Made by a program: the position numbers and the translations under genes
Shown here: in pieces, positions 49,517-58,769 of the stretch
Layout: the number at the start of each line of letters is the position of its first letter
Numbering within the stretch: the first letter of the stretch is position 1
The notes under the pieces: generated by a model
What the model saw: only the letters and a program-made list of their open reading frames with translations
Told to the model about the DNA's origin: nothing
Database searches by the model: none
Assembly (NCBI GenBank): GCA_041651575.1
Contig: JBAZJB010000001.1
Span: forward strand, 434,001 to 498,000
Direction: 5' to 3'
Source: JAQUOT01 sp041651575
Lineage (GTDB): Archaea; Nanobdellota; Nanobdellia; SCGC-AAA011-G17; JAFCDX01
DNA: 64,000 bases

Positions 49517-50287
49517 TTATTCTTCTTTCAAAAACTCGACTTTACCTTTATTTCCAAGGCCTTTTGTTAGTTCATCAATTGAATTTTTTAATATTCCTTC
49601 TGCAGTTTTGAAATCTTTTGATTTTACAATTATTTTATATTTTGGAGCCCCCAAATAACTTAAAGTAACCTTATCTTGTATAATTTTTAATAAAGATTTT
49701 TTTATTATACTTAAACCATCTGGATCATAACTTTGAACTGTTAAAGTTCCTTTTACTTCAACTTCTGGAATTGTATATTTATCTTGAATTAAAGAAAATA
49801 ATTTTTTAGTTAATTCTGGATCTAAATTAAAATCCTCTAATAATTTTTTGTTAGTTAAAACTTCTTGGAAAAAGGAATTTACAGAACCAAATTGTTCTAT
49901 TGCTTTATACCCAAATTTGTTATACATCTCTTCTATAGTTAATTTAAATTGTTTACCTATAATTTCCATCATTTTTTCTGCTTTGATTGCTTGTTTATAA
50001 TCGGATTGTTTATTTAATTTAACATTTAAAGTAACTCTTCTTAAAGATAATATAATATGGAATTTATCTCTCGCATCTAAAACCTTACATACAACAACTT
50101 TTCCTTCAGAAACATAATCTCTAACATTTCTTATTCTTCCTGGAGCAATCTCTGGTAAATTAATCAATCCTTCAAGATTATCATGATATTCGTCTAATAT
50201 TACAAAAACAGAATGAGATGCTACTTTTTTAACAGTACAAAGAACTATTTCCCCTGATTCAGGTAATCCTTTCTTATGATAAAACAT
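49517..50287 (-). CDS. Translation initiation factor aIF2, alpha subunit
   Basis: The N-terminal S1 domain (GEIVLCTVKKVASHSVFVILDEY, then EGLINLPEIAPGRIRNVRDYV) precedes a helical middle domain and a C-terminal alpha/beta domain (GTLTVQSYDPDGLSIIKKSL, YLGAPKYKIIVKSKDFK). At 256 residues it is normal. It stabilises the initiator-tRNA complex with the gamma subunit. Neighbours L44e, S27e and Nop10 show the standard archaeal operon. Confidence 0.95.
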   Translation of the reverse strand: MFYHKKGLPESGEIVLCTVKKVASHSVFVILDEYHDNLEGLINLPEIAPGRIRNVRDYVSEGKVVVCKVLDARDKFHIILSLRRVTLNVKLNKQSDYKQAIKAEKMMEIIGKQFKLTIEEMYNKFGYKAIEQFGSVNSFFQEVLTNKKLLEDFNLDPELTKKLFSLIQDKYTIPEVEVKGTLTVQSYDPDGLSIIKKSLLKIIQDKVTLSYLGAPKYKIIVKSKDFKTAEGILKNSIDELTKGLGNKGKVEFLKEE

Positions 50288-50288
50288 T

Positions 50289-50477
50289 TTAATTGCCTAA
50301 TATCTCCAAAACCTTGGCTTTTATTTTACTCTTACCCCCTGTAGGTTCTGCCAAAGGAGTATTACAAACTAAGCAATCTATTCTTGTTGCAGTTTTTCCA
50401 AATATAATTTGTTCATTCTTGCATTTATTACAACGAACTTTTACAAATTTTGATTCTGATTCTATTAATTTTCTCAT
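50289..50477 (-). CDS. rps27e: Ribosomal protein S27e
   Basis: MRKLIESESKFVKVRCNKC, then QIIFGKTATRIDCLVCNTPLAEPTGGK shows the zinc site CxxC...CxxC of S27e in a 62-residue protein. The longer upstream frame (to 50519) overlaps the preceding gene and is not conserved, so I use Met at 50477. One base separates it from aIF2-alpha. Confidence 0.94.
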   Translation of the reverse strand: MRKLIESESKFVKVRCNKCKNEQIIFGKTATRIDCLVCNTPLAEPTGGKSKIKAKVLEILGN

Positions 50478-50478
50478 T

Positions 50479-50718
50479 TTAACAATGCCCCTCACAATTT
50501 CTTCTTGGAAGAAAAGCAATATACTTTAGTTGTTTAAAATTTGTAGGGTTAGATGATTGACTTGGAAGTTTTACTTCAAGTCCTCCTAATTTTTTAATTA
50601 CTTTTTCAGTCATTTGTCTTTGCATTTCATTACTATATTCTTTTAAAAAATCATAATATAAGTTTACAAATTCATTAGGTAAACCCCATCCCATATTATA
50701 TATTTCTTGTTCTGTCAT
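50479..50718 (-). CDS. Small unknown protein between L44e and S27e
   Basis: Seventy-nine residues, helical N-terminus (NEFVNLYYDFLKEYSNEMQRQ) and a C-terminal basic/Cys segment (LPRRNCEGHC). It lies between two ribosomal protein genes with one-base gaps, so it is certainly transcribed and translated. Function unknown; the location suggests translation. It is distinct in sequence from the unknown gene at 25029-25268. Confidence 0.7.
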   Translation of the reverse strand: MTEQEIYNMGWGLPNEFVNLYYDFLKEYSNEMQRQMTEKVIKKLGGLEVKLPSQSSNPTNFKQLKYIAFLPRRNCEGHC

Positions 50719-50719
50719 T

Positions 50720-51031
50720 TTAACCTTGTTTTAATTCGAATTTCTTTGCTCTTCCTATTGTTGCAACAGAACTTTTATTGCAAACAGTACATTGATATTT
50801 TAAATTAATATTTTTTCCTTGTTTTGCTCCCATTCTCTTTGCCTTGGTTGGTTTTGAACCCCATCTTCCCATGTTCCCATAACCTCTTCCTCTTCCTCTT
50901 TTATGTCCTCTTTGTAAGGAACCTTTTTTTAAGGAGCTTCTTTTCTTTCCTGATTTAACTTGAGATACTTTTTGATTTGTAGTTTTATTACATTTTGGAC
51001 AATATCTTTTTATTGCTTTTGGAAATTTCAT
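50720..51031 (-). CDS. rpl44e: Ribosomal protein L44e
   Basis: MKFPKAIKRYCPKCNKTTNQ, the basic loop with GHKRGRGRGYGNMGRWGSKP, and YQCTVCNKSS near the end, with CxxC pairs on both sides, are typical of L44e. It binds near the tRNA exit site of the large subunit. The start overlaps the GINS stop by four bases, ATGA. Confidence 0.95.
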   Translation of the reverse strand: MKFPKAIKRYCPKCNKTTNQKVSQVKSGKKRSSLKKGSLQRGHKRGRGRGYGNMGRWGSKPTKAKRMGAKQGKNINLKYQCTVCNKSSVATIGRAKKFELKQG

Positions 51032-51678
51032 TGTATTAGTTCAACTCTTTGATTTTCTAGTAATACATTTGCTACTTTTATTGGTAAGTTTGCCATATCC
51101 TCTTCCTCAAAAGGTCCGTAAACCTTCAAGTCATCACCCACGAATTTTGGAACAGCATTTAAAAACTTTACCAGTTTTAAGCTTGTATTCTGTGTATTTT
51201 CTTGGTTTTCAGGGATTTTTAAGTCTTTTGTTTCAGTAGATATTGGTAAACTAGGTAAATTTCCTGTTAATAAGCTATTTAAGATGCTTCCCCTAAAAGC
51301 ATTCAATTCATCAGATATTCTTTTGTATAATTCCATTTCTTCAGGAAGCATATTAATAAATTCGTGTGGTGAATCGGTTCTTGAACGAAACATAGCTAGC
51401 TGTATTATCTTACTTTCTCTTCTTTCATATAATTCTATAAATATCTTCTGAGAATTTTCAATTTGTTTTCTTGTTTTTTGAGCTTCTACACTAGAAAATA
51501 CGCTGTCTTTTCCTTCTTGAGATTTTAAAATAGCTTCTTTATCCTTAACATATCTCTGAACTTGTTTGAAAAAAATAGGATTTAATTCTTGTAATTCCGG
51601 GTTTATTTTTTCTTTCCTAAGGGTCTCATACAAAGAATCATAAGTTATCAATTCTTTAGGTTCTTCTAGACTTTCCAT
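51028..51678 (-). CDS. GINS complex subunit, Gins51 type
   Basis: The helical A-domain comes first (TYDSLYETLRKEKINPELQ, later QKIFIELYERRESKIIQLAM). The C-terminal B-domain reads VPKFVGDDLKVYGPFEEEDMANLP, the signature of GINS proteins. This A-then-B order is that of Gins51 (Sld5/Psf1 relatives). It joins MCM and GAN/RecJ in the archaeal replisome. A long linker rich in Thr and Asn separates the domains. It heads the operon with L44e and others. Confidence 0.9.
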   Translation of the reverse strand: MESLEEPKELITYDSLYETLRKEKINPELQELNPIFFKQVQRYVKDKEAILKSQEGKDSVFSSVEAQKTRKQIENSQKIFIELYERRESKIIQLAMFRSRTDSPHEFINMLPEEMELYKRISDELNAFRGSILNSLLTGNLPSLPISTETKDLKIPENQENTQNTSLKLVKFLNAVPKFVGDDLKVYGPFEEEDMANLPIKVANVLLENQRVELIQ

Positions 51679-51773
51679 ACTTATTTTAATAAAAAATTTG
51701 TTTAAATAGTTTTATGTTTTTTAATATATAATATAACCAAAACGTTTAAATTAGTATAAATCTATTAAAAAAT

Positions 51774-52424
51774 ATGAAAGAGGTGTATCTTAATAATTTT
51801 AAGAAGGTTATTTATAGTAATAAAGAAAGATATTCTAAATTCAAACCTAAAAAAGCCTGTAAGGTATATATTTTTAGACATGGAAGAACAGTTTATAATG
51901 AAAAAAAGATTTTTACTGGATGGAAGGATTCTAAGTTAACTAAAAATGGAATTTTTGAAGCTAAAAAAGTTGGAAATAAGTTAAAAAATAAAGAAATAGA
52001 TGTTGCTTTTTGTACTAGTTTATCTAGATCCAAAGATACCTTAAAAGAAGTATTAAAATTTCATAAAGAATGTTTCTTAGTTATACAAGATGATAGAATG
52101 AGAGAAAGATCCTATGGAAATTTACAAGGAATTAGTCATAAAAGTTTTATAGAAAAATATGGGAAAGAATTATTTGATCAGTATCATAGAAGTTATGATA
52201 TTAAACCTCCAAAAGGAGAATCGATAAAAGATGTGGAAAAAAGAGTAAATTCTTTTATAAAAGATTTAATTATTTTCATTAAGAAAAATAAAGTTAATGT
52301 TGCAATATCTGCTCACGGAAATTCTATGCGTCCTTTTAGAAGACATTTTGAAAAATTATCTGTAAAAGAAATGATAAAACTAGAAAATCCTTGGGATGAT
52401 TATTTTGAATACGAGATTAAATAA
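51774..52424 (+). CDS. Histidine phosphatase (phosphoglycerate-mutase-like)
   Basis: VYIFRHGRTVYNEKKIFTGW is the RHG catalytic motif, with SLSRSKDTLKEV, RMRERSYGNLQG and VNVAISAHGNSMRPF holding the second catalytic His. The spacing and GISHKSFIEKYG segment resemble cofactor-dependent phosphoglycerate mutase, so it may interconvert 3- and 2-phosphoglycerate or act as a broad phosphatase. Divergent from the GINS operon. Confidence 0.87.
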   Translation: MKEVYLNNFKKVIYSNKERYSKFKPKKACKVYIFRHGRTVYNEKKIFTGWKDSKLTKNGIFEAKKVGNKLKNKEIDVAFCTSLSRSKDTLKEVLKFHKECFLVIQDDRMRERSYGNLQGISHKSFIEKYGKELFDQYHRSYDIKPPKGESIKDVEKRVNSFIKDLIIFIKKNKVNVAISAHGNSMRPFRRHFEKLSVKEMIKLENPWDDYFEYEIK

Positions 52425-52459
52425 AAAGATATATAAACAAACATTGTTCTATAATATAT

Positions 52460-53251
52460 ATGTTCTCAAGGTCAAAAAATAGAGTAAAAAAATTTACGGA
52501 ATTAACAAAAGAGATTGATGGATTAATAAATAAATCTAGATATGAAGATGCTATTTTTTATTATGCTAAAGCAAATGAAGTTTTTGATACAATCCCTAAT
52601 TCTTTAAAAACAAACGAATTACGACAAGTTTTAGAAGATATCAACAGAGAATTAATTCTTTATATGAAAGTAAAAGAATTACATATATTGGTTTCAGAAA
52701 ATAAATTAGCAAGAGTTCCTGAATTAATAGAAGACATAGAGATGATTATAAAGTACATAGATGAAAATATTCCAAACAAACAAAATTTAATAGATTTTGC
52801 AACAGAACAATTAGATTCTCTAAGGAAAAAAAGTAACGAATTACATGAAAATTTACAATTTAATTCTAGACACATGAATTTTCATATATTAATAAAAAGA
52901 AAAGATTTCAAAAAAGCAAGAATAGAAATAGCTAAACTAGAAGAGTTATACAGAAAAGTTTCTTTCCATAGAAAAAAAGTATTTTTATTTAGTAAATTAC
53001 AAAGATTAAAAGATGAATTAAGATTAGCAGAAGGTAAGGAAGCAAATAAAATTCAAGTTAAACACTATCTATTTGAAAAACATTCAACAGAATCCATAAA
53101 ACCTGAATACAAAGAAGTTTTAAAACCCCAAGCTAAAATTAAAAAAACAGTGATTATAGAACAAACTCCAGAAGAAATTTGTGATAGGGTTCATAAATTA
53201 TTAAAGAAAAACAACTTAAAAGACGCTCAAAAGCTTATTGAAAGCGTTTAA
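52460..53251 (+). CDS. Helical repeat protein before FtsY
   Basis: The 263-residue protein is almost entirely helical, with repeated patterns such as SRYEDAIFYYAKANEVFD, RKDFKKARIEIAKLEELYRKV and a C-terminal KKNNLKDAQKLIESV, suggesting degenerate TPR-like or coiled-coil hairpins. It lies directly upstream of ftsY (37-base gap with a TATA-like element), so an accessory membrane-targeting role is possible. No named family. Confidence 0.65.
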   Translation: MFSRSKNRVKKFTELTKEIDGLINKSRYEDAIFYYAKANEVFDTIPNSLKTNELRQVLEDINRELILYMKVKELHILVSENKLARVPELIEDIEMIIKYIDENIPNKQNLIDFATEQLDSLRKKSNELHENLQFNSRHMNFHILIKRKDFKKARIEIAKLEELYRKVSFHRKKVFLFSKLQRLKDELRLAEGKEANKIQVKHYLFEKHSTESIKPEYKEVLKPQAKIKKTVIIEQTPEEICDRVHKLLKKNNLKDAQKLIESV

Positions 53252-53288
53252 AGAAAACATTTATATATCTAAATTCTAAAGAGTTAAT

Positions 53289-54371
53289 ATGTTTGGACTA
53301 TTTAAAGATAAGTTAAAAAAAGCAATTTCATCTATTTCTGATAAGATTAAAAAAACAGAAGAAAAAGAAATAATAGAAGAAGTAATTATAGAAAAACCAA
53401 AAAAAGAAAAGAAAAAGAAAGAAAAAAAAGAAGTTTCTAAACCTATTATAAGAGAAGAGATTAAAACTGAAGAACCTGTTGAAGAAGTTAAAGAAAAAAA
53501 AGGATTTTTCTCAAGATTAAAAGAAAGAGTAACAACAAGTCATATTGATGAAGCACAATTTGAAGAGCTATTCTGGGAGCTAGAAGTAATCTTATTAGAA
53601 AATAACGTTGCTGTTGAAGTCATAGAAAAAATAAAACATGATTTAAAAAAAGATTTAGTTGAACAACCTATAGAAAGAGGAAAAATTGATAAGATAGTTA
53701 GAGAAAGTCTAAAAAATTCTATAGAAAATTTGTTTAAAGTTCCTGAAATAGATTTAATTAAAAAAATTAAAACAAAAAAACCTTTTGTTATAGTTTTTGC
53801 AGGAGTAAATGGCTCAGGTAAAACTACTACAATTGCTAAAGTTGCTCATTTATTAAAAAAACATAATTTATCTTGTGTTTTAGTAGCAGGAGATACTTGG
53901 AGAGCTGCTTCTATTGAACAATTAAAAAATTGGGCTGAAAAATTAAAGGTAAATGTTATTGCAAATAATTATGGTTCTGATCCTGCAGCAGTTGCTTTTG
54001 ATGGAATTAAACACGCAGAAGCTAAAGGAATAGATGTTGTTTTAATTGATACCGCAGGAAGACAGCATGGAAATGTAAATTTAATGCAAGAAATGGAAAA
54101 AATAATAAGAGTTGCTAAACCAGATATGAAAATTTTAATTGCAGAGAGTATTGTAGGAAATGATTGTGTAGAACAAGCAAAGAATTTTGATGAATCTATT
54201 GGGTTAGATGGAGTAATTTTAACAAAAGCAGACGTAGATGAAAAAGGTGGAGCAATGATTTCTATATCTTTTGTAACACAAAAACCAATTTTATATTTAG
54301 GAACAGGTCAAGAGTTAGATGACTTAAAGAAATTTGATTCTAAAGAGATTTTAGATAAATTAGGAATATGA
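53289..54371 (+). CDS. ftsY: Signal recognition particle receptor FtsY
   Basis: A charged N-terminal extension (repeats of KPKKEKKKKEKKE) precedes the NG domain: FAGVNGSGKTTTIAKVAH as P-loop, VLVAGDTWRAASIEQL, VVLIDTAGRQHGN and ILTKADVDEKGGA. It docks SRP-ribosome complexes at the membrane and pairs with SRP54, encoded 1.3 kb downstream. The usual length is about 320-360 residues. The unknown gene at 54368 overlaps its stop by four bases. Confidence 0.96.
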   Translation: MFGLFKDKLKKAISSISDKIKKTEEKEIIEEVIIEKPKKEKKKKEKKEVSKPIIREEIKTEEPVEEVKEKKGFFSRLKERVTTSHIDEAQFEELFWELEVILLENNVAVEVIEKIKHDLKKDLVEQPIERGKIDKIVRESLKNSIENLFKVPEIDLIKKIKTKKPFVIVFAGVNGSGKTTTIAKVAHLLKKHNLSCVLVAGDTWRAASIEQLKNWAEKLKVNVIANNYGSDPAAVAFDGIKHAEAKGIDVVLIDTAGRQHGNVNLMQEMEKIIRVAKPDMKILIAESIVGNDCVEQAKNFDESIGLDGVILTKADVDEKGGAMISISFVTQKPILYLGTGQELDDLKKFDSKEILDKLGI

Positions 54372-54712
54372 AAAAGCTTGAAGTATTAGGGATGGGTAAT
54401 TTTAAAGAATTTATATATTTAATAATAAAAAAAGATAAATTTTTCTTTAAAAGGTTAAGTGTCTTGCTTTCAAAAACATTTGATATTAATTATTGGGTAG
54501 AACAAAAAGAAGTTAAAGATGAAACATATGTTTGTAAAGAAATAAAAAAACAAATAAAGGATTATGTAGACAAACACGAGGTTTATAAGACTAAAGAAAA
54601 AGATAGAATAGACATATTTTATGGTAAATCAAAGGCATTTTTAATAGTACATTCTAATAAAAAATCAAAATTTTTAAAAGTATTAAATAAATTAGCTAAA
54701 TTGAATAAATAA
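54368..54712 (+). CDS. Unknown 114-residue protein coupled to ftsY
   Basis: A basic, mostly helical protein with KKDKFFFKRLSVLLSKTFD and a YGKSKAFLIVHSNKKSKFLKV segment. Its ATG overlaps the ftsY stop by four bases, so translation is coupled. No signal peptide or motif. A role linked to SRP targeting is possible only by location. Confidence 0.65.
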   Translation: MKKLEVLGMGNFKEFIYLIIKKDKFFFKRLSVLLSKTFDINYWVEQKEVKDETYVCKEIKKQIKDYVDKHEVYKTKEKDRIDIFYGKSKAFLIVHSNKKSKFLKVLNKLAKLNK

Positions 54713-54770
54713 CTTCTATTCAAATTGAAGCTTTAATTAGATTTATATATTACTTATTATTTTATAGAAT

Positions 54771-55088
54771 ATGAAAAGACTAATTTTAATCTTAATATTA
54801 AGTATATTTTTAATAAGTGGATGTAATAAAACTACAGAAAGTTATAAATGTACACAAGATTCTGATTGTGTTTTAAGTATAAACAAAGAGGAATGCTGCA
54901 ATTGTCCAAAAGTTGTATCAAAACAAGAAATGCAAACCAACAGTAATTTAATTGTTTTTGACCTTACTAAAGATTATAGTACTATTTTAACAAAAGATTG
55001 TAGTAATGTAGAATGTCAAGCCTGTGAATATCCAAAAGATTATATACTAAAATGCACAGCAAATAAATGCGAGATAACACAAAAATGA
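54771..55088 (+). CDS. Cysteine-rich lipoprotein
   Basis: The signal peptide ends FLISGCNKTTES, with a lipobox cysteine at 18. The mature part has about eleven cysteines in CTQDSDC, ECCNC, CSNVECQAC, CTANKC, a disulfide-rich pattern related to eight-cysteine-cluster domains. It overlaps the next lipoprotein gene by four bases from that gene's preferred start. Function unknown, outside the cell. Confidence 0.72.
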   Translation: MKRLILILILSIFLISGCNKTTESYKCTQDSDCVLSINKEECCNCPKVVSKQEMQTNSNLIVFDLTKDYSTILTKDCSNVECQACEYPKDYILKCTANKCEITQK

Positions 55089-55588
55089 AAAAATATTTAA
55101 TAGGAATTTTAGTTTGTATCTTTTTAATTAGTGGATGTGCTAAAGAACAAGATAATTCACAAATGGCAAACCCTGCTTCTGTTTATTGTGAACAAAATAA
55201 TGGAACTTTAACTATTGAAGAAACCGAACAAGGACAAAAAGGATATTGTAATTTTAAAGATTCAACAAGATGTGATGAATGGGAATATTATAGAGGAGAA
55301 TGTAAACCAGGATATCCGGATATAAATCCTCATGAATGTAATTACCAATGTCCTGATGGTTCTACAGCAAAATGTACTGAATCTTGTCCAGAAAGTTTTT
55401 GTGGAATTTCTAAAAATAGCACTTGTAAATCAGATAGTGAATGTGTCGCTTCTGGTTGTTCTAATCAAATATGCCAATCAACAAACGAAGTTCCTACAGC
55501 AACTACTTGTGAATTTAGGCCTTGTTATGAAGCTAAAACCTATGATTTAACCTGTAAATGCCTTGATAACAAATGTCAATGGCATTAA
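55085..55588 (+). CDS. Cysteine-rich lipoprotein with DUF333-like and eight-cysteine-cluster regions
   Basis: The signal peptide of MKKYLIGILVCIFLISGC fits a lipobox. VYCEQNNGTLTIEETEQG through CDEWEYYRGEC matches the short DUF333 pattern. The C-terminal half (FCGISKNSTCKSDSEC, CSNQICQ, CEFRPC, CKCLDNKC) is an eight-cysteine-cluster domain. I start at 55085; the longer frame overlaps the previous gene. The two lipoproteins are likely related and coexpressed. Exact role unknown. Confidence 0.78.
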   Translation: MKKYLIGILVCIFLISGCAKEQDNSQMANPASVYCEQNNGTLTIEETEQGQKGYCNFKDSTRCDEWEYYRGECKPGYPDINPHECNYQCPDGSTAKCTESCPESFCGISKNSTCKSDSECVASGCSNQICQSTNEVPTATTCEFRPCYEAKTYDLTCKCLDNKCQWH

Positions 55589-55627
55589 TCTAAAAACCTT
55601 TATAAATGTTTATTTCTATAGAATAAT

Positions 55628-56992
55628 ATGGTATTAGAAAACTTATCAAGTTCGTTAAAGAATTCTTTGAAAAAGATAGCAAGAGCTATGTTTGTTGATG
55701 AAAAATTGATAGATGAATTAGTAAAAGACCTACAAAGAAGTTTACTTCATGCAGATGTTAATGTTTCTTTAGTATTCAATTTAACCAAAGATATAAAAGA
55801 ACGTGCTTTAAAAGAAAAACCTCCTGCAGGTATAACTCAAAAAGAATATCTAGTAAGAATTGTTTATGAAGAATTAGTAAAATTCTTAGGTGAAGAAAAA
55901 CAAGAAATAAAAATAGGAAAAACAAAACCTTTCAAAATTATGTTTGTTGGTTTATTTGGTTCGGGTAAAACAACTACAATTGGAAAGGTTGCAAAATATT
56001 ATTCTAAACGTGGATTTAAAGTTGCTTCATTAGCTTTAGACGTTCATAGACCTGCTGCAGTAGATCAACTAGAACAAATTTCAAAAACCGCAGATATAAA
56101 ATGCTTCTCAGAGAAAAAAGAAAAAAATCCTGTAAAAATTTATAAAAAATTTGAAAAAGAATATTCAAAATATGATATTTTATTAGTTGATACTGCAGGA
56201 AGAGATGCATTATCTAAAGATTTGATAAAAGAATTGAATGATTTGAATAAAACAATAAAACCTAATGAAAATTTATTGGTTATTTCTGCAGATATAGGGC
56301 AAGCAGCACAAAAACAAGCAGAGGAATTTCATAAAGCCTGTAATGTTACTGGAGTAATTGTAACTAAAATGGATGGAACTGCAAAAGCAGGTGGTTCTTT
56401 AACAGCATGTTCTGCAACAAAAGCAAAAATAAAATTCATTGGTGTTGGAGAAAAAATGGATGATCTTGAAGAGTTCAATCCAAAAGGTTTTGTTTCTAGA
56501 ATATTGGGTATGGGAGATTTAGAAGCACTATTACAAAAGACTCAGGAAGTAATTTCTAAAGAGCAAGCAGAAGATTTAGGAAAAAGAATGTTAAAAGGAG
56601 AATTTAATTTCATTGATTTATATGAACAGATGAGCGCAATGTCAAAAATGGGTCCTTTAAGTAAAATTATGGATTTGGTTCCTGGATTTTCTGGAATAAA
56701 AGAAAAATTACCTGCAGATATGATAAAAAATCAGGAAGAAAAATTAAAAAAATGGAAATATATTATGCAAAGTTGCACTAAAGAAGAACTTGAAGATCCA
56801 GAATTATTAGATAATTCAAGAATAGAAAGAATTGCAAAAGGTTCTGGATGTACAACTGGAGAAGTAAGAGAATTATTAAAACAATACAAACAATCTAAGA
56901 AAATGATGAAGTTAATGAAGGGAAAAGCAGGTGCTTCTGAAAAAGATATGCAAAAAATGATGAAGCAGTTTAAAGGCAAATTAAAATTCTAA
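55628..56992 (+). CDS. srp54: Signal recognition particle protein SRP54
   Basis: N domain at residues 1-90, G domain with FVGLFGSGKTTTIGKVAKYY (P-loop), LLVDTAGRDALS, and IVTKMDGTAKAGG. The M domain (MSKMGPLSKIMDLVPGF, then MKLMKGKAGASEKDMQKMMK) is rich in methionine and binds signal peptides and 7S RNA. At 454 residues it is normal. The 7S RNA gene itself is not in the window. Confidence 0.97.
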   Translation: MVLENLSSSLKNSLKKIARAMFVDEKLIDELVKDLQRSLLHADVNVSLVFNLTKDIKERALKEKPPAGITQKEYLVRIVYEELVKFLGEEKQEIKIGKTKPFKIMFVGLFGSGKTTTIGKVAKYYSKRGFKVASLALDVHRPAAVDQLEQISKTADIKCFSEKKEKNPVKIYKKFEKEYSKYDILLVDTAGRDALSKDLIKELNDLNKTIKPNENLLVISADIGQAAQKQAEEFHKACNVTGVIVTKMDGTAKAGGSLTACSATKAKIKFIGVGEKMDDLEEFNPKGFVSRILGMGDLEALLQKTQEVISKEQAEDLGKRMLKGEFNFIDLYEQMSAMSKMGPLSKIMDLVPGFSGIKEKLPADMIKNQEEKLKKWKYIMQSCTKEELEDPELLDNSRIERIAKGSGCTTGEVRELLKQYKQSKKMMKLMKGKAGASEKDMQKMMKQFKGKLKF

Positions 56993-57639
56993 TGAATAAT
57001 ATTTCAAAAGTTATGGATATTTTATTGAAAACGTATATTAGTCATAGACAACCTACCATAAGAAGAACTTCTAAACAAAATGATCCTTTCAAAGTTTTAA
57101 TAACTTGTTTATTATCATTAAGAACACAGGATAAAAACACAGAAATTGCTTCTTCTAGATTATTTGAACACGTAAAAAGTCCTCAAGATATTGTAAAAAT
57201 AAACATTACTAAATTAGAAAAATTAATTTATAGTTCTGGGCATTATAAGAAAAAAGCTAGAGTTTTAAAATCAGTTTCTAAGGAATTAATTGAAAGATTC
57301 GATTCAAAAGTACCTAATAATAAAGAAGATTTATTATCTATAAAAGGAATTGGACCTAAAACTGCAAATATTGTATTATCTTTTGCTTATGGACAAGAAG
57401 TTCTACCCATAGACACTCATTGCCATAAAATTCCAAATAGATTAGGATGGGTTAAAACTAAAACTCCAGAACAAACTGAGATAGAATTAATGAAAATATT
57501 ACCAAGAAAATACTGGATGGAGTTTAATACAACAATAATTTTGTTTGGAAAATCAATTTGTGTTCCTATTTCTCCAAAATGTTCTATTTGTCCTGTAAGA
57601 AAATATTGTAAAAGAGTTAATGTAACAAAATCAAGATAA
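56992..57639 (+). CDS. nth: Endonuclease III-type DNA glycosylase
   Basis: The helix-hairpin-helix with LSIKGIGPKTANIVLSFAYG has the catalytic lysine in GPKTAN; the catalytic aspartate follows in LPIDTHCHKI. The iron-sulfur cluster cysteines are in CVPISPKCSICPVRKYC. It removes oxidised pyrimidines and cuts abasic sites. The ATG shares its A with the stop codon of srp54, so the two are coupled. It overlaps the convergent sugar nucleotidyltransferase by nine bases. Confidence 0.96.
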   Translation: MNNISKVMDILLKTYISHRQPTIRRTSKQNDPFKVLITCLLSLRTQDKNTEIASSRLFEHVKSPQDIVKINITKLEKLIYSSGHYKKKARVLKSVSKELIERFDSKVPNNKEDLLSIKGIGPKTANIVLSFAYGQEVLPIDTHCHKIPNRLGWVKTKTPEQTEIELMKILPRKYWMEFNTTIILFGKSICVPISPKCSICPVRKYCKRVNVTKSR

Positions 57640-58299
57640 TTTTATTTTAGTCTTCTCAAATTCTTGAACTGATTTTAAATCATTTAAAGGGAACCAATAA
57701 CCTTTGTGTTTATAATGTCTAAGATACATTTCTGGAAAAACATCTTTTTCTAAAGAACCTTTGTCGGGTAAGTCTATATCTAAGTTTTTATTTAAAACAT
57801 ACCAACCACAAGAAACCCATAAATCTTCCATTTTTGGCTTTTCTTTAAATCCCTTAATATACTTTCCACAAAGATGAGGTAAACCAAAAGGTAATGTTGG
57901 ATTAGCAAGACAAATTGTATTATATTTTATTTTTTTAATTTTGTCTATATCTATATCTGTCAAATCATCGCAATTAAAAACTAAAACATGAGGAGAAAGT
58001 TCCTTTTTTATTTTTTTAAATTGAGTAAGTGCATATTTTAAAGCTCCTGCAGTTCCCAAAGGTTTTTTTTCTGCAGAAACAAGTATATTTTCAAAACCAT
58101 TAGATAAATAATTATCAATTAAAGCAAATTCTATTTCTTCAGCTTTATACCCTATAGAAATCATTACTGAATCTACTTTTCCTTCTAATCTATTAAGTTG
58201 TTCAAATAATATGGGTTCTCTGTCTACTTCAACTAAAGCTTTAGGTAAATCAGAATCCATTCTTAATCCTTTACCCCCTGCTAAAATTATTGCATCCAT
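57631..58299 (-). CDS. Sugar-phosphate nucleotidyltransferase
   Basis: The start MDAIILAGGKGLRMDSDLPKAL is the GGxGxR...PK signature. Features such as PLGTAGALKYAL and LVFNCDDLTDID (metal Asp in NCDD) fit RmlA/GlmU-type enzymes that make NDP-sugars. At 222 residues it is a single domain with no acyltransferase. In contrast with the protein at 13388-14230 the signature loop is intact. The sugar is not evident. Confidence 0.9.
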   Translation of the reverse strand: MDAIILAGGKGLRMDSDLPKALVEVDREPILFEQLNRLEGKVDSVMISIGYKAEEIEFALIDNYLSNGFENILVSAEKKPLGTAGALKYALTQFKKIKKELSPHVLVFNCDDLTDIDIDKIKKIKYNTICLANPTLPFGLPHLCGKYIKGFKEKPKMEDLWVSCGWYVLNKNLDIDLPDKGSLEKDVFPEMYLRHYKHKGYWFPLNDLKSVQEFEKTKIKLS

Positions 58300-58333
58300 A
58301 CAAAAATAAAGAACAAAAAATATTTAAAATGTA

Positions 58334-58612
58334 TTATTCTTCTTTTCCCCAGAATTCATCTGCTTCTTTTTCTAATTCTGCTAATCTGGTGTAATAATCA
58401 GGAAATTCATTTAAATGAGCTAAAGCTATCTTTCCTGTCATAATTGGATCATCATCAGTTACATTTGTCTTAGGGCTTATTGTTCCATGTTCTAATTCAA
58501 CATCCATTCCCATTCTAAACTGCTCAACATCCCATTTATCCCATTTAATTCCTAATTTTTCACCTATTTTTTTTGCTTCTTCTGCAGAAAAATGTTTTTT
58601 TGTCATTTTCAC
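58334..58612 (-). CDS. DUF5661-like protein
   Basis: The segments FSAEEAKKIGEKLGIKWDKWDVEQFRMGMDVELEHG, read in pieces, and NVTDDDPIMTGKIALAHLNEFPDYYTRL match a small family common in CPR and DPANN bacteria/archaea and phages. Conserved His and acidic residues (ELEHG, AHLNE) may bind metal. Function unknown. It has a GGTG ribosome site before the ATG. Confidence 0.8.
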   Translation of the reverse strand: MKMTKKHFSAEEAKKIGEKLGIKWDKWDVEQFRMGMDVELEHGTISPKTNVTDDDPIMTGKIALAHLNEFPDYYTRLAELEKEADEFWGKEE

Positions 58613-58769
58613 CTCACCTTGTTATATATTAAAAACAAAGCTAATTTATAAGTTTTATTAAATAAGTATATTTAATTTAAAAGCCTTTTAAAGCAATAAA
58701 AATGAGTTTAAAACCGAAAGATTTTTAAGTAACTTCTATTAAAAATAATTATAGAGAGAGGATATAAAA